From positions 41,221 through 105,220 of the forward strand of contig NZ_NGUO01000006.1 in NCBI RefSeq assembly GCF_002206635.1: a stretch of 64,000 nucleotides of DNA. Reading direction: 5' to 3'. The notes under the pieces are model-generated. The model did no database searches, was not told the DNA's origin, and saw only the letters and a program-made list of their open reading frames with translations. Positions 25,597 to 36,680 of the stretch are shown piece by piece. Made by a program: the position numbers and the translations under genes. The DNA comes from Polynucleobacter aenigmaticus. Lineage in GTDB: Bacteria > Pseudomonadota > Gammaproteobacteria > Burkholderiales > Burkholderiaceae. How positions within the stretch are numbered: the first letter of the stretch is position 1; each line of letters opens with the position of its first letter.

Positions 25597-26717
25597 GCTC
25601 TAAGATTGGTTTAAAACACATTCATGCAATAGCACCTTATGTCGGTGGCCGACCTATTAGCGAGGTCGCCCGCGAATATGGCCTAGATGAAAGCAAGATT
25701 GTGAAGTTGGCTTCCAATGAAAATCCATTGGGTATGCCAAAGTCTGCTCAAGAGGCGATGCTCAAAGCTGCCAGTGACCTAGGCCGCTATCCAGATTCCA
25801 ATGGCTTTGAACTGAAGAATGTGTTGTCTGCACGTTTAGGCGTTCCCACAGATTGGATCACCCTGGGCAATGGTAGTAACGATATTTTGGAGCTGGCGGC
25901 GCGCGCAGTTGCTCAGTCTGGCGATGAAATCATCTTTTCTAAACACGCTTTTGCTGTTTACCCACTTGCAACTCAGGCTGTTGGCGCTAAGGCAGTTGAA
26001 GTTGCTGCTACCAATGATTACGGCCACGATTTGCCGGCGATGCTAGAGGCTGTTAAGGCTTCTGGTGATAAGGCAAAGCTAGTCTTTGTTGCTAACCCAA
26101 ATAATCCCACTGGCAGTTACTTGACTGCAAAAGAGATTGAAGAATTTCTGATGGCATTGCCATCGCATGTGGTGGTGGTATTGGATGAAGCCTACAACGA
26201 GTACCTCACTCCTGAGCAGCGCTATGACGCTATTTCCTGGGTGAAGCGCTTTCCGAATATGATTTTGTCACGTAGCTTCTCCAAAGCCTATGGATTAGCA
26301 GGACTGCGTATTGGTTATGGTGTGGCCCAGCCTGCATTGACAGATTTACTCAATCGCATTCGTCAGCCATTTAATGTGAATAGCCTTGCGCAAGCTGCAG
26401 CAATTGCTGCTTTTCAGGACTCCGATTTTTTGCAGCAAGGCTTTGAGCTAAACCGTGCAGGATTTGCTCAATTAACCCAAGCCTTCGATGAGCTTAGTCT
26501 GACCTACTTACCTTCTGCCGGCAACTTTGTGCTGGTGAAAGTTGGTGATGATGATGGTGCTGGCGCTCGCATTAATTTGGAGTTGCTCAAGCGCGGCATC
26601 ATTGTTCGCCCAGTCGGAAATTATGGTTTGCCACAGTGGCTGCGAATTTCAATTGGATTGCCTGAAGAAAATGCCACCTTTATTAATGCCCTTAAAGATA
26701 TTTTGGCGCATCAGTAA
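25593..26717 (+). CDS. hisC: histidinol-phosphate aminotransferase
   Basis: 374 residues, PLP fold type I. Visible are KLASNENPLG near the start, the PLP-contacting VFVANPNNPTGSY, DEAYNEY, and the lysine in SRSFSKAYGLAGLRIGYG. In this operon position the enzyme usually also transaminates aromatic keto acids. Its start overlaps the pheA stop (ATGA). A gap of 32 bases precedes tyrA. Confidence 0.94.
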   Translation: MSSKIGLKHIHAIAPYVGGRPISEVAREYGLDESKIVKLASNENPLGMPKSAQEAMLKAASDLGRYPDSNGFELKNVLSARLGVPTDWITLGNGSNDILELAARAVAQSGDEIIFSKHAFAVYPLATQAVGAKAVEVAATNDYGHDLPAMLEAVKASGDKAKLVFVANPNNPTGSYLTAKEIEEFLMALPSHVVVVLDEAYNEYLTPEQRYDAISWVKRFPNMILSRSFSKAYGLAGLRIGYGVAQPALTDLLNRIRQPFNVNSLAQAAAIAAFQDSDFLQQGFELNRAGFAQLTQAFDELSLTYLPSAGNFVLVKVGDDDGAGARINLELLKRGIIVRPVGNYGLPQWLRISIGLPEENATFINALKDILAHQ

Positions 26718-26749
26718 TTCCACAGTAAATACACAAATTCAATACTCCA

Positions 26750-27631
26750 ATGGCCATCTTTAATCCATCTAGTAATTTCGGTACCGTCACCATTGTTGGA
26801 GTTGGTTTGATTGGCGCCTCTCTAGGACTAGCTCTAAAAAAAGCTGGTGTTGTTAATAAAGTGTTGGGCGTGGGCCGTAGCGTAGAAAATCTGGATCAAG
26901 CCCTCAAGATGGGTGCGATTGATGGTGTAGTGGATTTGGTCGAGGCAGCCAAACGATCTGACGTGATTGTGTTGTGTGTGCCGGTCGCGCAAATGAGGGC
27001 AGCCTTTGAGGTGATCGAACCTCATCTTGAATCCCGAACCATGATTACCGATGCGGGCAGCACAAAAGGTGATGTGATCTTGGCTGCCAAGGAAATATTG
27101 GGTAAGAAAGCCTGTCAGTTTGTGCCCGCTCATCCTATTGCGGGTGGCGCACAACATGGTGCGAGCGCCGCTAAAGCGGATTTGTTTGAGGGTAAGCAAA
27201 CGATTCTTTGCCCTTTACAAGAAAACTCCCCGCAGGACACTGATTTAATCGAAGGCTTTTGGCAGTCTGTTGGATCTGTTGTGAAAAAAATATCCAACGT
27301 GCAACATGATGCTATTTATGCCGCCGTATCGCATTTGCCACATATTCTTTCTTATGCGCTGATGGCTAGCGTTGTGAACTCCGAAGATGCCGATCAAAAA
27401 CTCAGTCATGTAGGCGCAGGCTTTAAAGATTTCACGCGCATTGCTGCCTCAAGTCCAGAAATGTGGCGGGATATTTGCCTGGGTAATCGCACTGCAGTTT
27501 TGAAAGAGCTCGATCAATATTTGCTTATCGTCAATCACATGCGTAAATTGATTGCTGAGAATGACGGTGCTGGCTTAGAGAAGTTATTTGATAAAGCAAG
27601 CAAAGCACGTCAAGATTTGGATGTGCTTTGA
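26750..27631 (+). CDS. tyrA: prephenate dehydrogenase
   Basis: 293 residues with an N-terminal NAD(P)-binding motif [11 protein letters not shown], the family segments [10 protein letters not shown] and [14 protein letters not shown], and a helical C-terminal dimer domain. It converts prephenate or arogenate to the tyrosine precursor. No ACT domain is present. It overlaps the aroA start by one base (TGATG). Confidence 0.95.
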   Translation: MAIFNPSSNFGTVTIVGVGLIGASLGLALKKAGVVNKVLGVGRSVENLDQALKMGAIDGVVDLVEAAKRSDVIVLCVPVAQMRAAFEVIEPHLESRTMITDAGSTKGDVILAAKEILGKKACQFVPAHPIAGGAQHGASAAKADLFEGKQTILCPLQENSPQDTDLIEGFWQSVGSVVKKISNVQHDAIYAAVSHLPHILSYALMASVVNSEDADQKLSHVGAGFKDFTRIAASSPEMWRDICLGNRTAVLKELDQYLLIVNHMRKLIAENDGAGLEKLFDKASKARQDLDVL

Positions 27632-28959
27632 TGAGTGGAATTCCAGATATTCAGATTGGTCCATTTAAGAAAGCTCAAGGCTCCATTGTTTTGCCAGGGT
27701 CAAAGAGTATTTCGAATCGCGCTTTGTTATTAGCAGCGCTCTCTACTGGAACAACTACTCTCAAAAACTTGCTGGATGCCGACGATACACAGATCATGCG
27801 CATTGCCTTGCGTCAGCTCGGCTTAAAAGTAACTGATCAAGAAAATAAAGTTTGCGTAGTTGAAGGTTGCGGCGGTAAATTCCCTGTGCAGGATGCAGAT
27901 CTCTTTATGGGAAATGCAGGCACGGCAATTCGACCTTTAACTGCAGCACTGGCTATGCAGGGTGGTAATTACCGTCTATCTGGTGTGCCACGCATGCACG
28001 AACGCCCTATTCGTGATTTGGTCGACGGCTTGCGTCAAGTGGGTGCAAAGATTGACTACGAGCTTGAAGAGGGTTATCCGCCAATCAAAATTTCTGCCGC
28101 AGATATTGCAATTCAAGATGTCGTTAAGGTGCGCGGCGATGTTTCTAGTCAGTTCCTTACTGCGCTCTTAATGGCTTTGCCATTAGTAGCAAAAGATCCA
28201 GTCAAGATTGTAGTGATTGGTGAGTTGATTTCTCGTCCCTACATTGAGATCACGCTCAAGCTAATGGCGCGCTTTGGTGTGCAGGTTGCGTGTCCAGATG
28301 CGCAGACCTTTGTTATTCCCTCAAAAACATCGGATGTGGTTTATCAAAGCCCCGGCACTTTATCTGTTGAAGGCGATGCTTCCTCCGCATCTTATTTCTT
28401 GGCCCTGGGCGCGATTGGCGCTGGCCCGGTTCGTGTTCTTGGCGTTGGTAGCGACAGCATCCAGGGTGATGTGGCTTTTGCTGATGCGTTAGCCTTGATG
28501 GGTGCCAAGATTTCGTCTGGTGAAGATTGGATTGAAGTTGCTGGCGTGAAGAACGCCAATGGCAAACTCAATGGCATTACGATTGATTGCACGGAAATTC
28601 CCGATGCAGCCATGACGTTAGCAGTCGCTGCTTTGTTTGCCGAAGGCCCAACCCGCTTAAACAATATTGCGAGCTGGCGCGTTAAAGAAACAGATCGTAT
28701 TGCGGCGATGGCTAAAGAGTTAAAAAAAGTCGGCGCTATTGTTGAAGAGGGTGCTGACTACATCGTTGTCCAAGCGCCAAAATCTCTGAGTGATTGGAAG
28801 TCTCCAAGTGAAGGTATTGATACATACGATGACCATCGCATGGCAATGTGTTTTTCATTGGCGGCTTTTGGCCCAAATGCTTTACAGATTAATGATCCTC
28901 ATTGCGTCGCTAAAACCTTCCCAAGCTACTTTGCCGAGTTTGCAAAGATCGTAGTCTAG
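27631..28959 (+). CDS. aroA: 5-enolpyruvylshikimate-3-phosphate synthase
   Basis: 442 residues from the ATG at 27631, chosen over the TTG at 27628. Both halves of the inverse alpha/beta barrel are seen. Motifs include [17 protein letters not shown], the phosphoenolpyruvate loop [14 protein letters not shown] and YDDHRMAM near the end. The GNAGTA form is the glyphosate-sensitive class I type. It is the sixth enzyme of the shikimate pathway and is coupled to tyrA by overlap. Confidence 0.97.
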   Translation: MSGIPDIQIGPFKKAQGSIVLPGSKSISNRALLLAALSTGTTTLKNLLDADDTQIMRIALRQLGLKVTDQENKVCVVEGCGGKFPVQDADLFMGNAGTAIRPLTAALAMQGGNYRLSGVPRMHERPIRDLVDGLRQVGAKIDYELEEGYPPIKISAADIAIQDVVKVRGDVSSQFLTALLMALPLVAKDPVKIVVIGELISRPYIEITLKLMARFGVQVACPDAQTFVIPSKTSDVVYQSPGTLSVEGDASSASYFLALGAIGAGPVRVLGVGSDSIQGDVAFADALALMGAKISSGEDWIEVAGVKNANGKLNGITIDCTEIPDAAMTLAVAALFAEGPTRLNNIASWRVKETDRIAAMAKELKKVGAIVEEGADYIVVQAPKSLSDWKSPSEGIDTYDDHRMAMCFSLAAFGPNALQINDPHCVAKTFPSYFAEFAKIVV

Positions 28960-28974
28960 GATCCATTGAGCTCA

Positions 28975-29637
28975 ATGAACCTGCCTCCAGTCATCGCGAT
29001 TGATGGACCTACTGCCTCTGGCAAAGGGACCGTAGCCTCCTTGGTGGCTGAAAAGCTGGGTTTTCATTATCTGGATAGTGGGGCACTTTATCGCTTGGTC
29101 GCCTTGGGGAGTCAAAAAGCATCAATTGACCCCAAAAATGGCCCAGAACTGGGTATTTTGGCCACAAATCTGGTGATTTCCTTCAAAAATGGCCAAATTT
29201 TGCTCAATTCTGAAGATGTCACTGAAGTCATCCGTACCGAAAGTATTGGCTTGCGTGCCTCCGCGATTGCAGTGCATCCCGAGGTTAGGCAGGCTTTGGT
29301 AGGGGTTCAGCATAGTTTTCGCACCATTCCAGGCTTGGTTGCGGATGGTCGGGATATGGCGAGCGTAATATTTCCCGATGCGGTGCTGAAGGTTTTCTTG
29401 ACGGCGACAGCAGAAGCTAGGGCCGAACGGCGGTATAAGCAATTGATAGCTAAGGGAATTTCTGTTAAACTAGCCGACTTGTTGCATGATTTGCAGGAGC
29501 GCGATGCCAGAGACAGTAGTCGAGGCACTGCACCTTTGCTAGTTGCAGAAGGCGCCAAAGTGCTAGAAACATCGGAATTATCGATAGATCAAGCAGTTAA
29601 GACGGTTTTAGATTGGTATCAATCAAAAGCAGCTTAA
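28975..29637 (+). CDS. cmk: cytidylate kinase
   Basis: 220 residues from the ATG at 28975; an in-frame TTG lies three codons earlier. It has the P-loop [13 protein letters not shown], the DSGALYR motif and [15 protein letters not shown]. It phosphorylates CMP and dCMP. It follows aroA by 15 bases and precedes rpsA with a longer leader, the usual cmk-rpsA order. Confidence 0.96.
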   Translation: MNLPPVIAIDGPTASGKGTVASLVAEKLGFHYLDSGALYRLVALGSQKASIDPKNGPELGILATNLVISFKNGQILLNSEDVTEVIRTESIGLRASAIAVHPEVRQALVGVQHSFRTIPGLVADGRDMASVIFPDAVLKVFLTATAEARAERRYKQLIAKGISVKLADLLHDLQERDARDSSRGTAPLLVAEGAKVLETSELSIDQAVKTVLDWYQSKAA

Positions 29638-29744
29638 TTTATTGGTGAGTAGTAAAAAGCAGTAGCAGTAGTTTTGGTGTCTTAAGGAACTCTACAACGC
29701 GATTATCTAATTTAGCGTATTTCTTGGGGCTTTTTTAACCTAAC

Positions 29745-29763
29745 CCGTCGGGCCTTCTGACGG
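29745..29763 (+). promoter_or_regulatory. rpsA leader hairpin
   Basis: CCGTC-N9-GACGG forms a stem just before the rpsA start region, within a 144-base cmk-rpsA gap. No clear Shine-Dalgarno precedes the ATG, a known trait of rpsA messages, where leader structure serves S1 autoregulation. The role here is inferred. Confidence 0.45.
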
Positions 29764-29781
29764 CACAAAGTGAATATATAA

Positions 29782-31455
29782 ATGTCTGAATCATTTGCAG
29801 AATTATTTGAAGAATCATTAACTCGATCGAATATGAAGACCGGCCAAGTTATTTCGGCTGAAGTCCTTCGCATCGACCATAACTTCGTCGTTGTTAACGC
29901 TGGCTTAAAGTCTGAAGCGTTTATTCCTGTTGAAGAATTCCATAACGACGCTGGCGAGATTGAAGTAGCTCCTGGCGATTTCGTTTCTGTTGCTATTGAC
30001 GCTCTTGAGAACGGCTATGGCGACACAATCCTTTCCCGTGACAAAGCGAAACGCTTGGCATCATGGATGAACTTGGAGAAAGCACTCGAGCAAGCTGAGA
30101 TCGTTACTGGTACTGTTACCGGTAAGGTTAAAGGTGGCTTGACTGTGATGGTTAACGGTATCCGCGCATTCTTGCCTGGATCACTCGTTGATACACGTCC
30201 AATTAAAGACACTAGCCCTTACGAGGGCAAGACCATGGAATTCAAGGTTATCAAGCTTGACCGTAAGCGTAACAACGTAGTGTTGTCACGTCGTGCAGTT
30301 GTTGAAGCTAGCCAAGGTGAAGAGCGCGCGAAGTTGATGTCTAACCTCAAAGAAGGTAGCGTTGTTCAGGGTATCGTCAAGAACATCACTGACTACGGCG
30401 CGTTCGTGGACCTCGGTGGTATCGATGGCCTCTTGCACATTACCGATTTGGCATGGCGTCGTGTGCGTCACCCAAGCGAGATGTTGACTGTTGGTCAAGA
30501 AGTTACTGCGAAGATTTTGAAGTTCGACCAAGAGAAGAACCGTGTTTCACTCGGCGTGAAACAGCTTGGTGATGATCCATGGGTTGGTATCGCTCGTCGT
30601 TACCCACCGAACACCCGTTTATTCGGCAAAGTAACCAACCTGACTGATTACGGCGCGTTCGTTGAGATCGAGTCCGGTATTGAAGGTTTGGTACACGTTT
30701 CAGAGATGGACTGGACCAACAAGAACGTTGCTCCAAGCAAAGCTACTGCACTAGGAACTGAAGTTGAAGTAATGGTTCTGGACATTGATGAAGACAAGCG
30801 CCGTATCAGCTTGGGCATCAAGCAGTGCAAAGCAAACCCATGGGAAGAGTTCTCACGTGGCCAACAAAAAGGCGACAAGTTAACTGGCGCAATTAAGTCT
30901 ATTACTGACTTTGGTGTGTTCATTGGCTTGCCTGGCGGTATCGACGGTTTAGTTCACCTCTCAGACCTTTCATGGAATGAGCCAGGCGAAGAAGCTGTTA
31001 AGAGATACAAAAAAGGCGACGAAGTTGAAGCTACTGTATTGGCCATTGATGTTGAGAAAGAGCGTATCTCTCTCGGTATCAAGCAATTGTCTGGTGACCC
31101 ATTCAATAACTACACATCTGTAAGTGACAAGGGTAGTCTTGTAACTGGCACTGTGAAGGCTGTTGATGCCAAGGGTGCAACGATTCACTTGGCTGATGAA
31201 GTTGAGGCTTACTTGCGTGCTTCTGAGATCTCAACAGATCGCGTTGAAGATGCACGCAATGTATTGAAAGAAGGCGATAGCGTAACTGCAATGATCATCA
31301 ACATTGATCGTAAGTCACGCGTAATCAATCTTTCAATCAAAGCTAAAGACAGCTCTGACCAACAAGACGCTATGAGCAAGCTCCAAGGTGATGCGCAGTC
31401 CGGCACGACCAACTTGGGTGCTTTGTTAAAAGCGAAGTTGGACAATCAAGGCTAA
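29782..31455 (+). CDS. rpsA: 30S ribosomal protein S1
   Basis: 557 residues with six S1/OB-fold repeats; the later ones are recognised by the repeated pattern [15 protein letters not shown] and [17 protein letters not shown]. The length matches proteobacterial S1. It brings mRNA to the 30S subunit, especially messages with weak ribosome sites. The translation start lacks a Shine-Dalgarno, as usual. A hairpin terminator follows within 10 bases. Confidence 0.98.
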   Translation: MSESFAELFEESLTRSNMKTGQVISAEVLRIDHNFVVVNAGLKSEAFIPVEEFHNDAGEIEVAPGDFVSVAIDALENGYGDTILSRDKAKRLASWMNLEKALEQAEIVTGTVTGKVKGGLTVMVNGIRAFLPGSLVDTRPIKDTSPYEGKTMEFKVIKLDRKRNNVVLSRRAVVEASQGEERAKLMSNLKEGSVVQGIVKNITDYGAFVDLGGIDGLLHITDLAWRRVRHPSEMLTVGQEVTAKILKFDQEKNRVSLGVKQLGDDPWVGIARRYPPNTRLFGKVTNLTDYGAFVEIESGIEGLVHVSEMDWTNKNVAPSKATALGTEVEVMVLDIDEDKRRISLGIKQCKANPWEEFSRGQQKGDKLTGAIKSITDFGVFIGLPGGIDGLVHLSDLSWNEPGEEAVKRYKKGDEVEATVLAIDVEKERISLGIKQLSGDPFNNYTSVSDKGSLVTGTVKAVDAKGATIHLADEVEAYLRASEISTDRVEDARNVLKEGDSVTAMIINIDRKSRVINLSIKAKDSSDQQDAMSKLQGDAQSGTTNLGALLKAKLDNQG

Positions 31456-31462
31456 ATCAATA

Positions 31463-31496
31463 TCGCCGCTTTCCATTAGGGGAGCGGCGGTTTTTT
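31463..31496 (+). terminator. intrinsic terminator behind rpsA
   Basis: CGCCGCT-N12-AGCGGCG stem followed by TTTTTT. It ends about 11 bases before the ihfB ATG at 31507, so it lies inside the ihfB ribosome-binding region. Confidence 0.85.
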
Positions 31497-31506
31497 ATTG
31501 ATAGAC

Positions 31507-31851
31507 ATGTCAGATCAAGAGCAACAAGCAATTACTCGCTCCGAACTCGTGGAGAGCTTGGCGGAACAGTTTCCCCAGCTACTTCCTAGAGATGTGGAGT
31601 TAGCAATAAAAACATTGCTGGACACAATGACTCAAGCTTTAGCTGAAGGCAAGCGTATTGAGTTGCGTGGTGTTGGCAGTTTTGTTTTGCATCATCGTCC
31701 TGCGCGTACTGGCCGCAACCCAAAATCTGGTGAGAAAGTATTGATCCCAGAAAAACGGGTGCCGCACTTTAAGCCTGGCAAAGAATTACGTGAGCGTGTT
31801 GATTACAAGCCTTTAAAGCAAGCGAGCCCTAAAGAGGGTTCTGGTGCATAG
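31507..31851 (+). CDS. ihfB: integration host factor subunit beta
   Basis: 114 residues, a DNA-bending HU/IHF family protein. Visible are [15 protein letters not shown], the core [24 protein letters not shown] with the intercalating Pro in the arm, and a basic tail. The start at 31507 gives the conserved N-terminus; a TTG at 31498 is in frame. No Shine-Dalgarno is visible because the rpsA terminator occupies that stretch. A hairpin terminator follows. Confidence 0.94.
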   Translation: MSDQEQQAITRSELVESLAEQFPQLLPRDVELAIKTLLDTMTQALAEGKRIELRGVGSFVLHHRPARTGRNPKSGEKVLIPEKRVPHFKPGKELRERVDYKPLKQASPKEGSGA

Positions 31852-31870
31852 TCACATAGCGCATACCCAG

Positions 31871-31893
31871 TGGTCCGTTCGGGCCATTTTTTT
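31871..31893 (+). terminator. intrinsic terminator behind ihfB
   Basis: TGGTCC-GTTC-GGGCCA stem with one G-T pair, followed by seven T. It lies 19 bases before lapB, so lapB would need read-through or its own promoter. Confidence 0.75.
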
Positions 31894-31911
31894 ATTTAAG
31901 CTCTGCACATC

Positions 31912-33123
31912 ATGATTCAGATTGCAACATCATGGCTGCTTTTACTCCCCATTATGTTTGGTATTGGCTGGCTAGCCTCGCGCTGGGATTTGCGTCTTGA
32001 GAACCGCATGGATGAGCGTGAGCGGATGCGTCAGCAACGCTCTACATTCAAAGGCTTAAGCCTTTTATTGAATGAGCAGCCAGATCAAGCGATTGAAGCT
32101 TTAGTCAAAATTGCCCAGCTTGATCCTGAAACCATTGAATTACATTTTGCTTTGGGTAATTTATTCCGTCGTCGTGGTGAAACTGAGCGTGCGATTCGAG
32201 TGCACCAACATTTAGCGAATCGTGATGATTTAAAACCGCGCGATCGTGATCATGCTGCTTATGAGTTAGGCCGCGATTTTTTGCGTGCGGGTTTATTGGA
32301 TCGTGCTGAAGCTTCTTTAAATCGCGTGGGCGAGGGCAAATTTGCGGCGCCCGCCAAAGAGAGTCTGCTTGAGATGTATCAAATTGAGCGAGATTGGACG
32401 AAGGCGATCATTGCTGCAAGTGAGTTAGCAGGTTTGCAGGGCAAGTCGCATCACACAGAAATTGCACAGTTTCATTGTGAGCTTGGTCAAGAGGCTCTAC
32501 ATCGTAAGGACCTGCCCCAAGTTGAGCAATCTGTTCAATCAGCCTTACAAGCAGTGCCCAATCATGCACGTGCATTGATTTTGCAGGGTGATTATTTGAT
32601 GGCGATGGATCGTCCAGCTAAAGCAATTGAGGCCTGGAGTGTTATTGCAAAAACCCATCCCGCGTATATGCATCTGCTTGCTGACCGTTGGATGGTGGCG
32701 CATGCCGCATTGGATAAAGCTGACGTAGGCTTGAGTGCTCTGTGTGAGCTGTTAAAAACACAGGCCTCTGGTGAGTTGCTCGATATCGTGCAAAAGCATA
32801 TGACTCGAATTCGTGGAGCTCAAGCCGCTGAAGTGATGTTAGTTGAGGTAATGCAGCATTCACCTAGCTTGAGTGCACTCTCGAAGTTGGCGGAGACCCG
32901 TTTAGCTTTGGCGGAAAGCAATGGTACGCCAGAAAGAGTGTCTGATTTACAGGCGACTTTGAGTTTATTAAAGCAAAGAACTACGAGTTTGGCTCGCTAT
33001 ACCTGCGGTAACTGTGGATTCCGGGCACGACGCTTTTATTGGCAGTGCCCCGGTTGCAATCATTGGGAGGCTTATTCCCCAAGGCGTAGTGAGGGTGCGG
33101 TGCCTAGTGGCCCATCGATGTAA
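31912..33123 (+). CDS. lapB: lipopolysaccharide assembly protein LapB (YciM)
   Basis: 403 residues: one N-terminal membrane helix (LLLLPIMFGIGWLAS), about nine TPR units, and a C-terminal rubredoxin-like zinc site CGNCGF...CPGCNHW. LapB is a cytoplasm-facing anchor that regulates LpxC turnover with FtsH and so sets LPS level. It precedes ugd and the heptose genes hldE and hldD, giving an envelope-sugar neighbourhood. The match in size and zinc site is clear. Confidence 0.94.
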   Translation: MIQIATSWLLLLPIMFGIGWLASRWDLRLENRMDERERMRQQRSTFKGLSLLLNEQPDQAIEALVKIAQLDPETIELHFALGNLFRRRGETERAIRVHQHLANRDDLKPRDRDHAAYELGRDFLRAGLLDRAEASLNRVGEGKFAAPAKESLLEMYQIERDWTKAIIAASELAGLQGKSHHTEIAQFHCELGQEALHRKDLPQVEQSVQSALQAVPNHARALILQGDYLMAMDRPAKAIEAWSVIAKTHPAYMHLLADRWMVAHAALDKADVGLSALCELLKTQASGELLDIVQKHMTRIRGAQAAEVMLVEVMQHSPSLSALSKLAETRLALAESNGTPERVSDLQATLSLLKQRTTSLARYTCGNCGFRARRFYWQCPGCNHWEAYSPRRSEGAVPSGPSM

Positions 33124-33208
33124 ATAAACTCACTCAATAAGTTAACTAAACCGTCATCAAATAGTTTTTTAATGATGGTATTGAAGTAAATAGATATTTG
33201 GAGATATT

Positions 33209-34573
33209 TTGAAAGTCACCATCATTGGAAGTGGATACGTTGGCCTTGTTACTGGTGCCTGCCTAGCAGAGCAGGGCAATAACGTCTTTTGCGTTGACAT
33301 CGATCCTAAAAAGATTGCCATTCTCAATTCTGGCGGCGTTCCTATCTATGAGCCTGGCCTTAAGGAGATGATTGAGCGCAACCGCGCCGCTGGTCGCTTG
33401 GAGTTCTCTACCGACATTGCCGCCTCTGTTGCCCATGGAGATATTCAATTTATCGCTGTCGGTACCCCGCCTGATGAAGATGGCTCAGCAGATTTGCAAT
33501 ACGTAGTAGCGGCAGCTCGCAATATTGGTCGCCATATGACCACCCCTAAAGTGATTGTGGATAAATCCACTGTGCCAGTAGGCACCGCTGATAAGGTCTC
33601 TGCTGCTATTGCTGAAGAACTAACTAAGAGAGGTCTCTCACCAGAGCTGTGCTCGGTGGTCTCTAATCCTGAGTTCCTTAAAGAAGGCGCTGCCGTTGAA
33701 GACTTTATGCGCCCAGATCGCATTGTGATTGGTACGCAAAGTACCCCTGCAGGATTGCGCGCTAAAGAGCAGATGCGAAAACTCTATGCCCCCTTTAATC
33801 GCCATCATGAGCGCACCTATTACATGGATGTGAAAAGTGCCGAGCTCACTAAATACGCCGCTAACGCGATGTTAGCCACTCGTATCTCATTTATGAACGA
33901 ATTGGCGAATCTAGCGGACTTGGTTGGTGCTGATATTGAAGCTGTTCGTCAAGGCATTGGCTCAGACTCCCGCATTGGTTATGGCTTTCTTTACTCTGGC
34001 ACAGGGTATGGCGGTTCATGCTTTCCAAAGGATGTTTCAGCTTTATCCAAGACCGCGATTGAGCATGGCCGTGATCTGAAGATCCTGGATGCCGTGGAAG
34101 CAGTTAACGAGGCGCAAAAATATATCTTGGTTGAGAAGATTGAAAAACGCTTTGGAAAAGACCTATCAGGTAAGAAGTTCGCTATATGGGGACTTGCTTT
34201 TAAACCCAATACGGACGATATGCGTGAAGCCCCTAGTCGTGTGATTATTCAAGAATTAGTGAAGCGGGGCGCACGAGTAGTAGCCTATGACCCTGTAGCC
34301 ATGCCAGAAGCTCAGCATTGCTTTGATCTCGACTTTAAGGACAATCCTGAGGGTTTGAGCAAAGTCTCTATGGTTGAAGATCCTATGGCTGCAGTAGATC
34401 AGGCCGACGCTTTGGTAATCGTGACGGAGTGGAAAGCCTTCCGTAGCCCTGACTTTGATCTTCTGAAAGCCAAACTCAAGAACTCCGTTATCTTTGATGG
34501 CCGCAACTTGTATGAGCCACAAGCTATGCAAGAATTAGGTATTGAGTACCAAGGTATTGGTCGTCATAATTAA
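33209..34573 (+). CDS. ugd: UDP-glucose 6-dehydrogenase
   Basis: 454 residues. The TTG at 33209 starts the Rossmann strand [15 protein letters not shown] directly and has GGAG ahead, so I take it as the start. The catalytic Cys is in [12 protein letters not shown] and the family segment [10 protein letters not shown] is present. It oxidises UDP-glucose to UDP-glucuronate for polysaccharide or lipid A sugar synthesis. Located between lapB and hldE, it fits the LPS-core theme. Confidence 0.95.
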   Translation: MKVTIIGSGYVGLVTGACLAEQGNNVFCVDIDPKKIAILNSGGVPIYEPGLKEMIERNRAAGRLEFSTDIAASVAHGDIQFIAVGTPPDEDGSADLQYVVAAARNIGRHMTTPKVIVDKSTVPVGTADKVSAAIAEELTKRGLSPELCSVVSNPEFLKEGAAVEDFMRPDRIVIGTQSTPAGLRAKEQMRKLYAPFNRHHERTYYMDVKSAELTKYAANAMLATRISFMNELANLADLVGADIEAVRQGIGSDSRIGYGFLYSGTGYGGSCFPKDVSALSKTAIEHGRDLKILDAVEAVNEAQKYILVEKIEKRFGKDLSGKKFAIWGLAFKPNTDDMREAPSRVIIQELVKRGARVVAYDPVAMPEAQHCFDLDFKDNPEGLSKVSMVEDPMAAVDQADALVIVTEWKAFRSPDFDLLKAKLKNSVIFDGRNLYEPQAMQELGIEYQGIGRHN

Positions 34574-34613
34574 CAAAACACATAGAAGAGTTTTTAAGAG
34601 AGATTAGTACCCC

Positions 34614-35543
34614 GTGGAAAAAGCTAACCGAGAACAATTTTCTAAAGCCCGCTTATTAGTAGTGGGCGACGTTATGCTCGATCGCTATTGGTTTGGTGAT
34701 ACCAATCGCATCTCTCCTGAGGCCCCTGTTCCAGTGGTTCAGGTAGGTAAGATTGATGAGCGCCTGGGCGGTGCCGCAAACGTGGCTCGTAACGTAGCGG
34801 CCCTCGGTGCAAAAACGACTATCTTGGGTGTGATTGGCGATGACGAAGCAGGTCGCCGCGTCTCTGAGTTGCTTAAATCCAGTGGTGTTGATAGCCAGCT
34901 TGAAGTGGATGGCAACGTGCCTACCATTGTGAAATTGCGGGTGATTGCAAGACAGCAGCAATTGATTCGTTTGGACTTTGAAGAGGCTCCCAGTGAGGCA
35001 GCCTTGGCGCATAAATTGGAGCGTTATGAAAAGCTCATTGGCGATGCTGACGTCGTGATTTTGTCGGACTATGGCAAAGGCGCATTGGGTCAAGTTGCTT
35101 TGATGATTGAGCAGGCTAGAGCCCAAAAGAAAATGATTCTGGTTGACCCTAAGGGCGATGACTACGCTAAATATCGTGGCGCAACTGTACTCACACCAAA
35201 CCGAAGTGAATTGCGTCAAGTAGTTGGCCAATGGACCAGTGAAGATGATTTAACTAAGAGAGTGCAAGACTTGCGTCGATCCCTAGATCTAGAGGCTTTG
35301 CTTTTGACTCGCTCTGAAGAGGGTATGAGTTTGTTTACTGAGGCAGGCGTTAGTCATGTTAAGGCTCAGGCACGCGAAGTATTTGACGTCTCTGGAGCGG
35401 GGGATACTGTGATTGGTACGCTCGCGGTGGCATTGGCGGCTAAGTGGCCATTAGAAAGAGCGATGGCTTTGGCTAATCGCGCTGGTGGCATCGTGGTTGG
35501 CAAGTTAGGTACTGCCACCGTTACTTCTGAGGAATTGCAATGA
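34614..35543 (+). CDS. D-glycero-beta-D-manno-heptose-7-phosphate kinase (RfaE domain I)
   Basis: 309 residues, PfkB-type kinase only, starting at GTG. It shows [28 protein letters not shown] and the catalytic [12 protein letters not shown]. The adenylyltransferase half of HldE is absent, so this is the split HldA/RfaE1 form and the other half must lie elsewhere. The stop overlaps hldD by four bases, giving translational coupling. It serves the ADP-heptose pathway for the LPS inner core. Confidence 0.93.
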   Translation: MEKANREQFSKARLLVVGDVMLDRYWFGDTNRISPEAPVPVVQVGKIDERLGGAANVARNVAALGAKTTILGVIGDDEAGRRVSELLKSSGVDSQLEVDGNVPTIVKLRVIARQQQLIRLDFEEAPSEAALAHKLERYEKLIGDADVVILSDYGKGALGQVALMIEQARAQKKMILVDPKGDDYAKYRGATVLTPNRSELRQVVGQWTSEDDLTKRVQDLRRSLDLEALLLTRSEEGMSLFTEAGVSHVKAQAREVFDVSGAGDTVIGTLAVALAAKWPLERAMALANRAGGIVVGKLGTATVTSEELQ

Positions 35544-36568
35544 CGATTATCGTAACGGGCGCCGCTGGATTTATCGGCGCTAATATTGTTCAGGCGCTTA
35601 ATGCCCGTGGTGAGAAAAATATTATCGCTGTAGATGATTTGCGTCCTGCAGATAAGTATCGAAATCTAGCTGATTTAGACATCATCGACTATCTTGATAA
35701 AGATGAGTTTCTAGAGGCATTTAAAAGTGGTCGTTTCGGTAAGGTGCGAGCAGTGTTTCATGAGGGGGCATGCTCCGACACTATGGAAACTGACGGCATC
35801 TTTATGATGGCGAATAATTTCCGTTACACCATGGATTTGCTCGATATTTGTACCGAACAAAAAGTACAACTGTTATATGCCTCTTCTGCAGCAACCTACG
35901 GTGGCTCAGATGTATTCATTGAGAGTCGTGAGCATGAGAAGCCACTGAATATTTACGGTTACTCGAAGTTCTTATTTGACCAAGTCATGCGTAAGCGCTT
36001 TGCTGAAAATGCAAATGCCGCGCAAGTGGTTGGCTTTCGTTATTTCAATGTGTATGGTCCTCGTGAATCACACAAAGGTCGTATGGCTTCAGTAGCCTTT
36101 CATCAATACCACCAGTACAAAGCCAGCGGCAAGGTAAAACTCTTTGGCGAATACGGTGGTTATGCTGCAGGCGAGCAAAGTCGTGACTTTGTCTCGGTGG
36201 AAGATGTAGTTAAAGTAAATCTCTTTTTCTTGGATCATCCAGAAATTAGCGGCATCTTCAATCTCGGTAGTGGTTGCGCACAACCCTTTAATGATGTTGC
36301 CCATGCAGTGGCTAATGCCATGCGCAGTATTGACAAAGCGAATCCTGCTAGCTTAGAAGAATTAGTTAAAGAAAAAGCCATTGAGTACATTCCATTTCCG
36401 GATGCGCTCAAAGGGAAGTACCAGTGCTTCACTCAGGCTGATTTAACAAAACTGCGTTCTGCTGGTTATACAGAACCCTTCCTAAATGTAGAGCAGGGCG
36501 TCAGTCGTTATATAGCTTGGCTTGAAGCTAATGCGGGTTTCTTGGCAAACCCTCTGGCGGGCAATTAA
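35540..36568 (+). CDS. hldD: ADP-L-glycero-D-manno-heptose 6-epimerase
   Basis: 342 residues, short-chain dehydrogenase fold. NAD motif [12 protein letters not shown], the family triplet MANNFRYT, and the catalytic [10 protein letters not shown] (Y-x-x-x-K). It converts ADP-D,D-heptose to ADP-L,D-heptose, the form put into the LPS core. It overlaps the kinase gene by ATGA. The next gene, 112 bases away, starts an unrelated unit. Confidence 0.96.
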   Translation: MTIIVTGAAGFIGANIVQALNARGEKNIIAVDDLRPADKYRNLADLDIIDYLDKDEFLEAFKSGRFGKVRAVFHEGACSDTMETDGIFMMANNFRYTMDLLDICTEQKVQLLYASSAATYGGSDVFIESREHEKPLNIYGYSKFLFDQVMRKRFAENANAAQVVGFRYFNVYGPRESHKGRMASVAFHQYHQYKASGKVKLFGEYGGYAAGEQSRDFVSVEDVVKVNLFFLDHPEISGIFNLGSGCAQPFNDVAHAVANAMRSIDKANPASLEELVKEKAIEYIPFPDALKGKYQCFTQADLTKLRSAGYTEPFLNVEQGVSRYIAWLEANAGFLANPLAGN

Positions 36569-36680
36569 TAAGTTAAAAAACTGATTCCATGGGCTTGCTA
36601 GCTCAGCTACCAAGCTTGGAGTGCCATCTGCCTGAGGTTTGTGGGCTACTATATTGCTGATACAAACTAGGATACTTCCT

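Noticed and set aside
29721..29740. GGGGC followed by TTTTTT ahead of rpsA as a terminator
   Set aside because: No partner stem lies just before the T run.
34656..35231. 191-codon open frame antisense to the heptose kinase gene
   Set aside because: It lies wholly inside a well-supported gene, has no ribosome site and its composition follows the reverse of the kinase codons.
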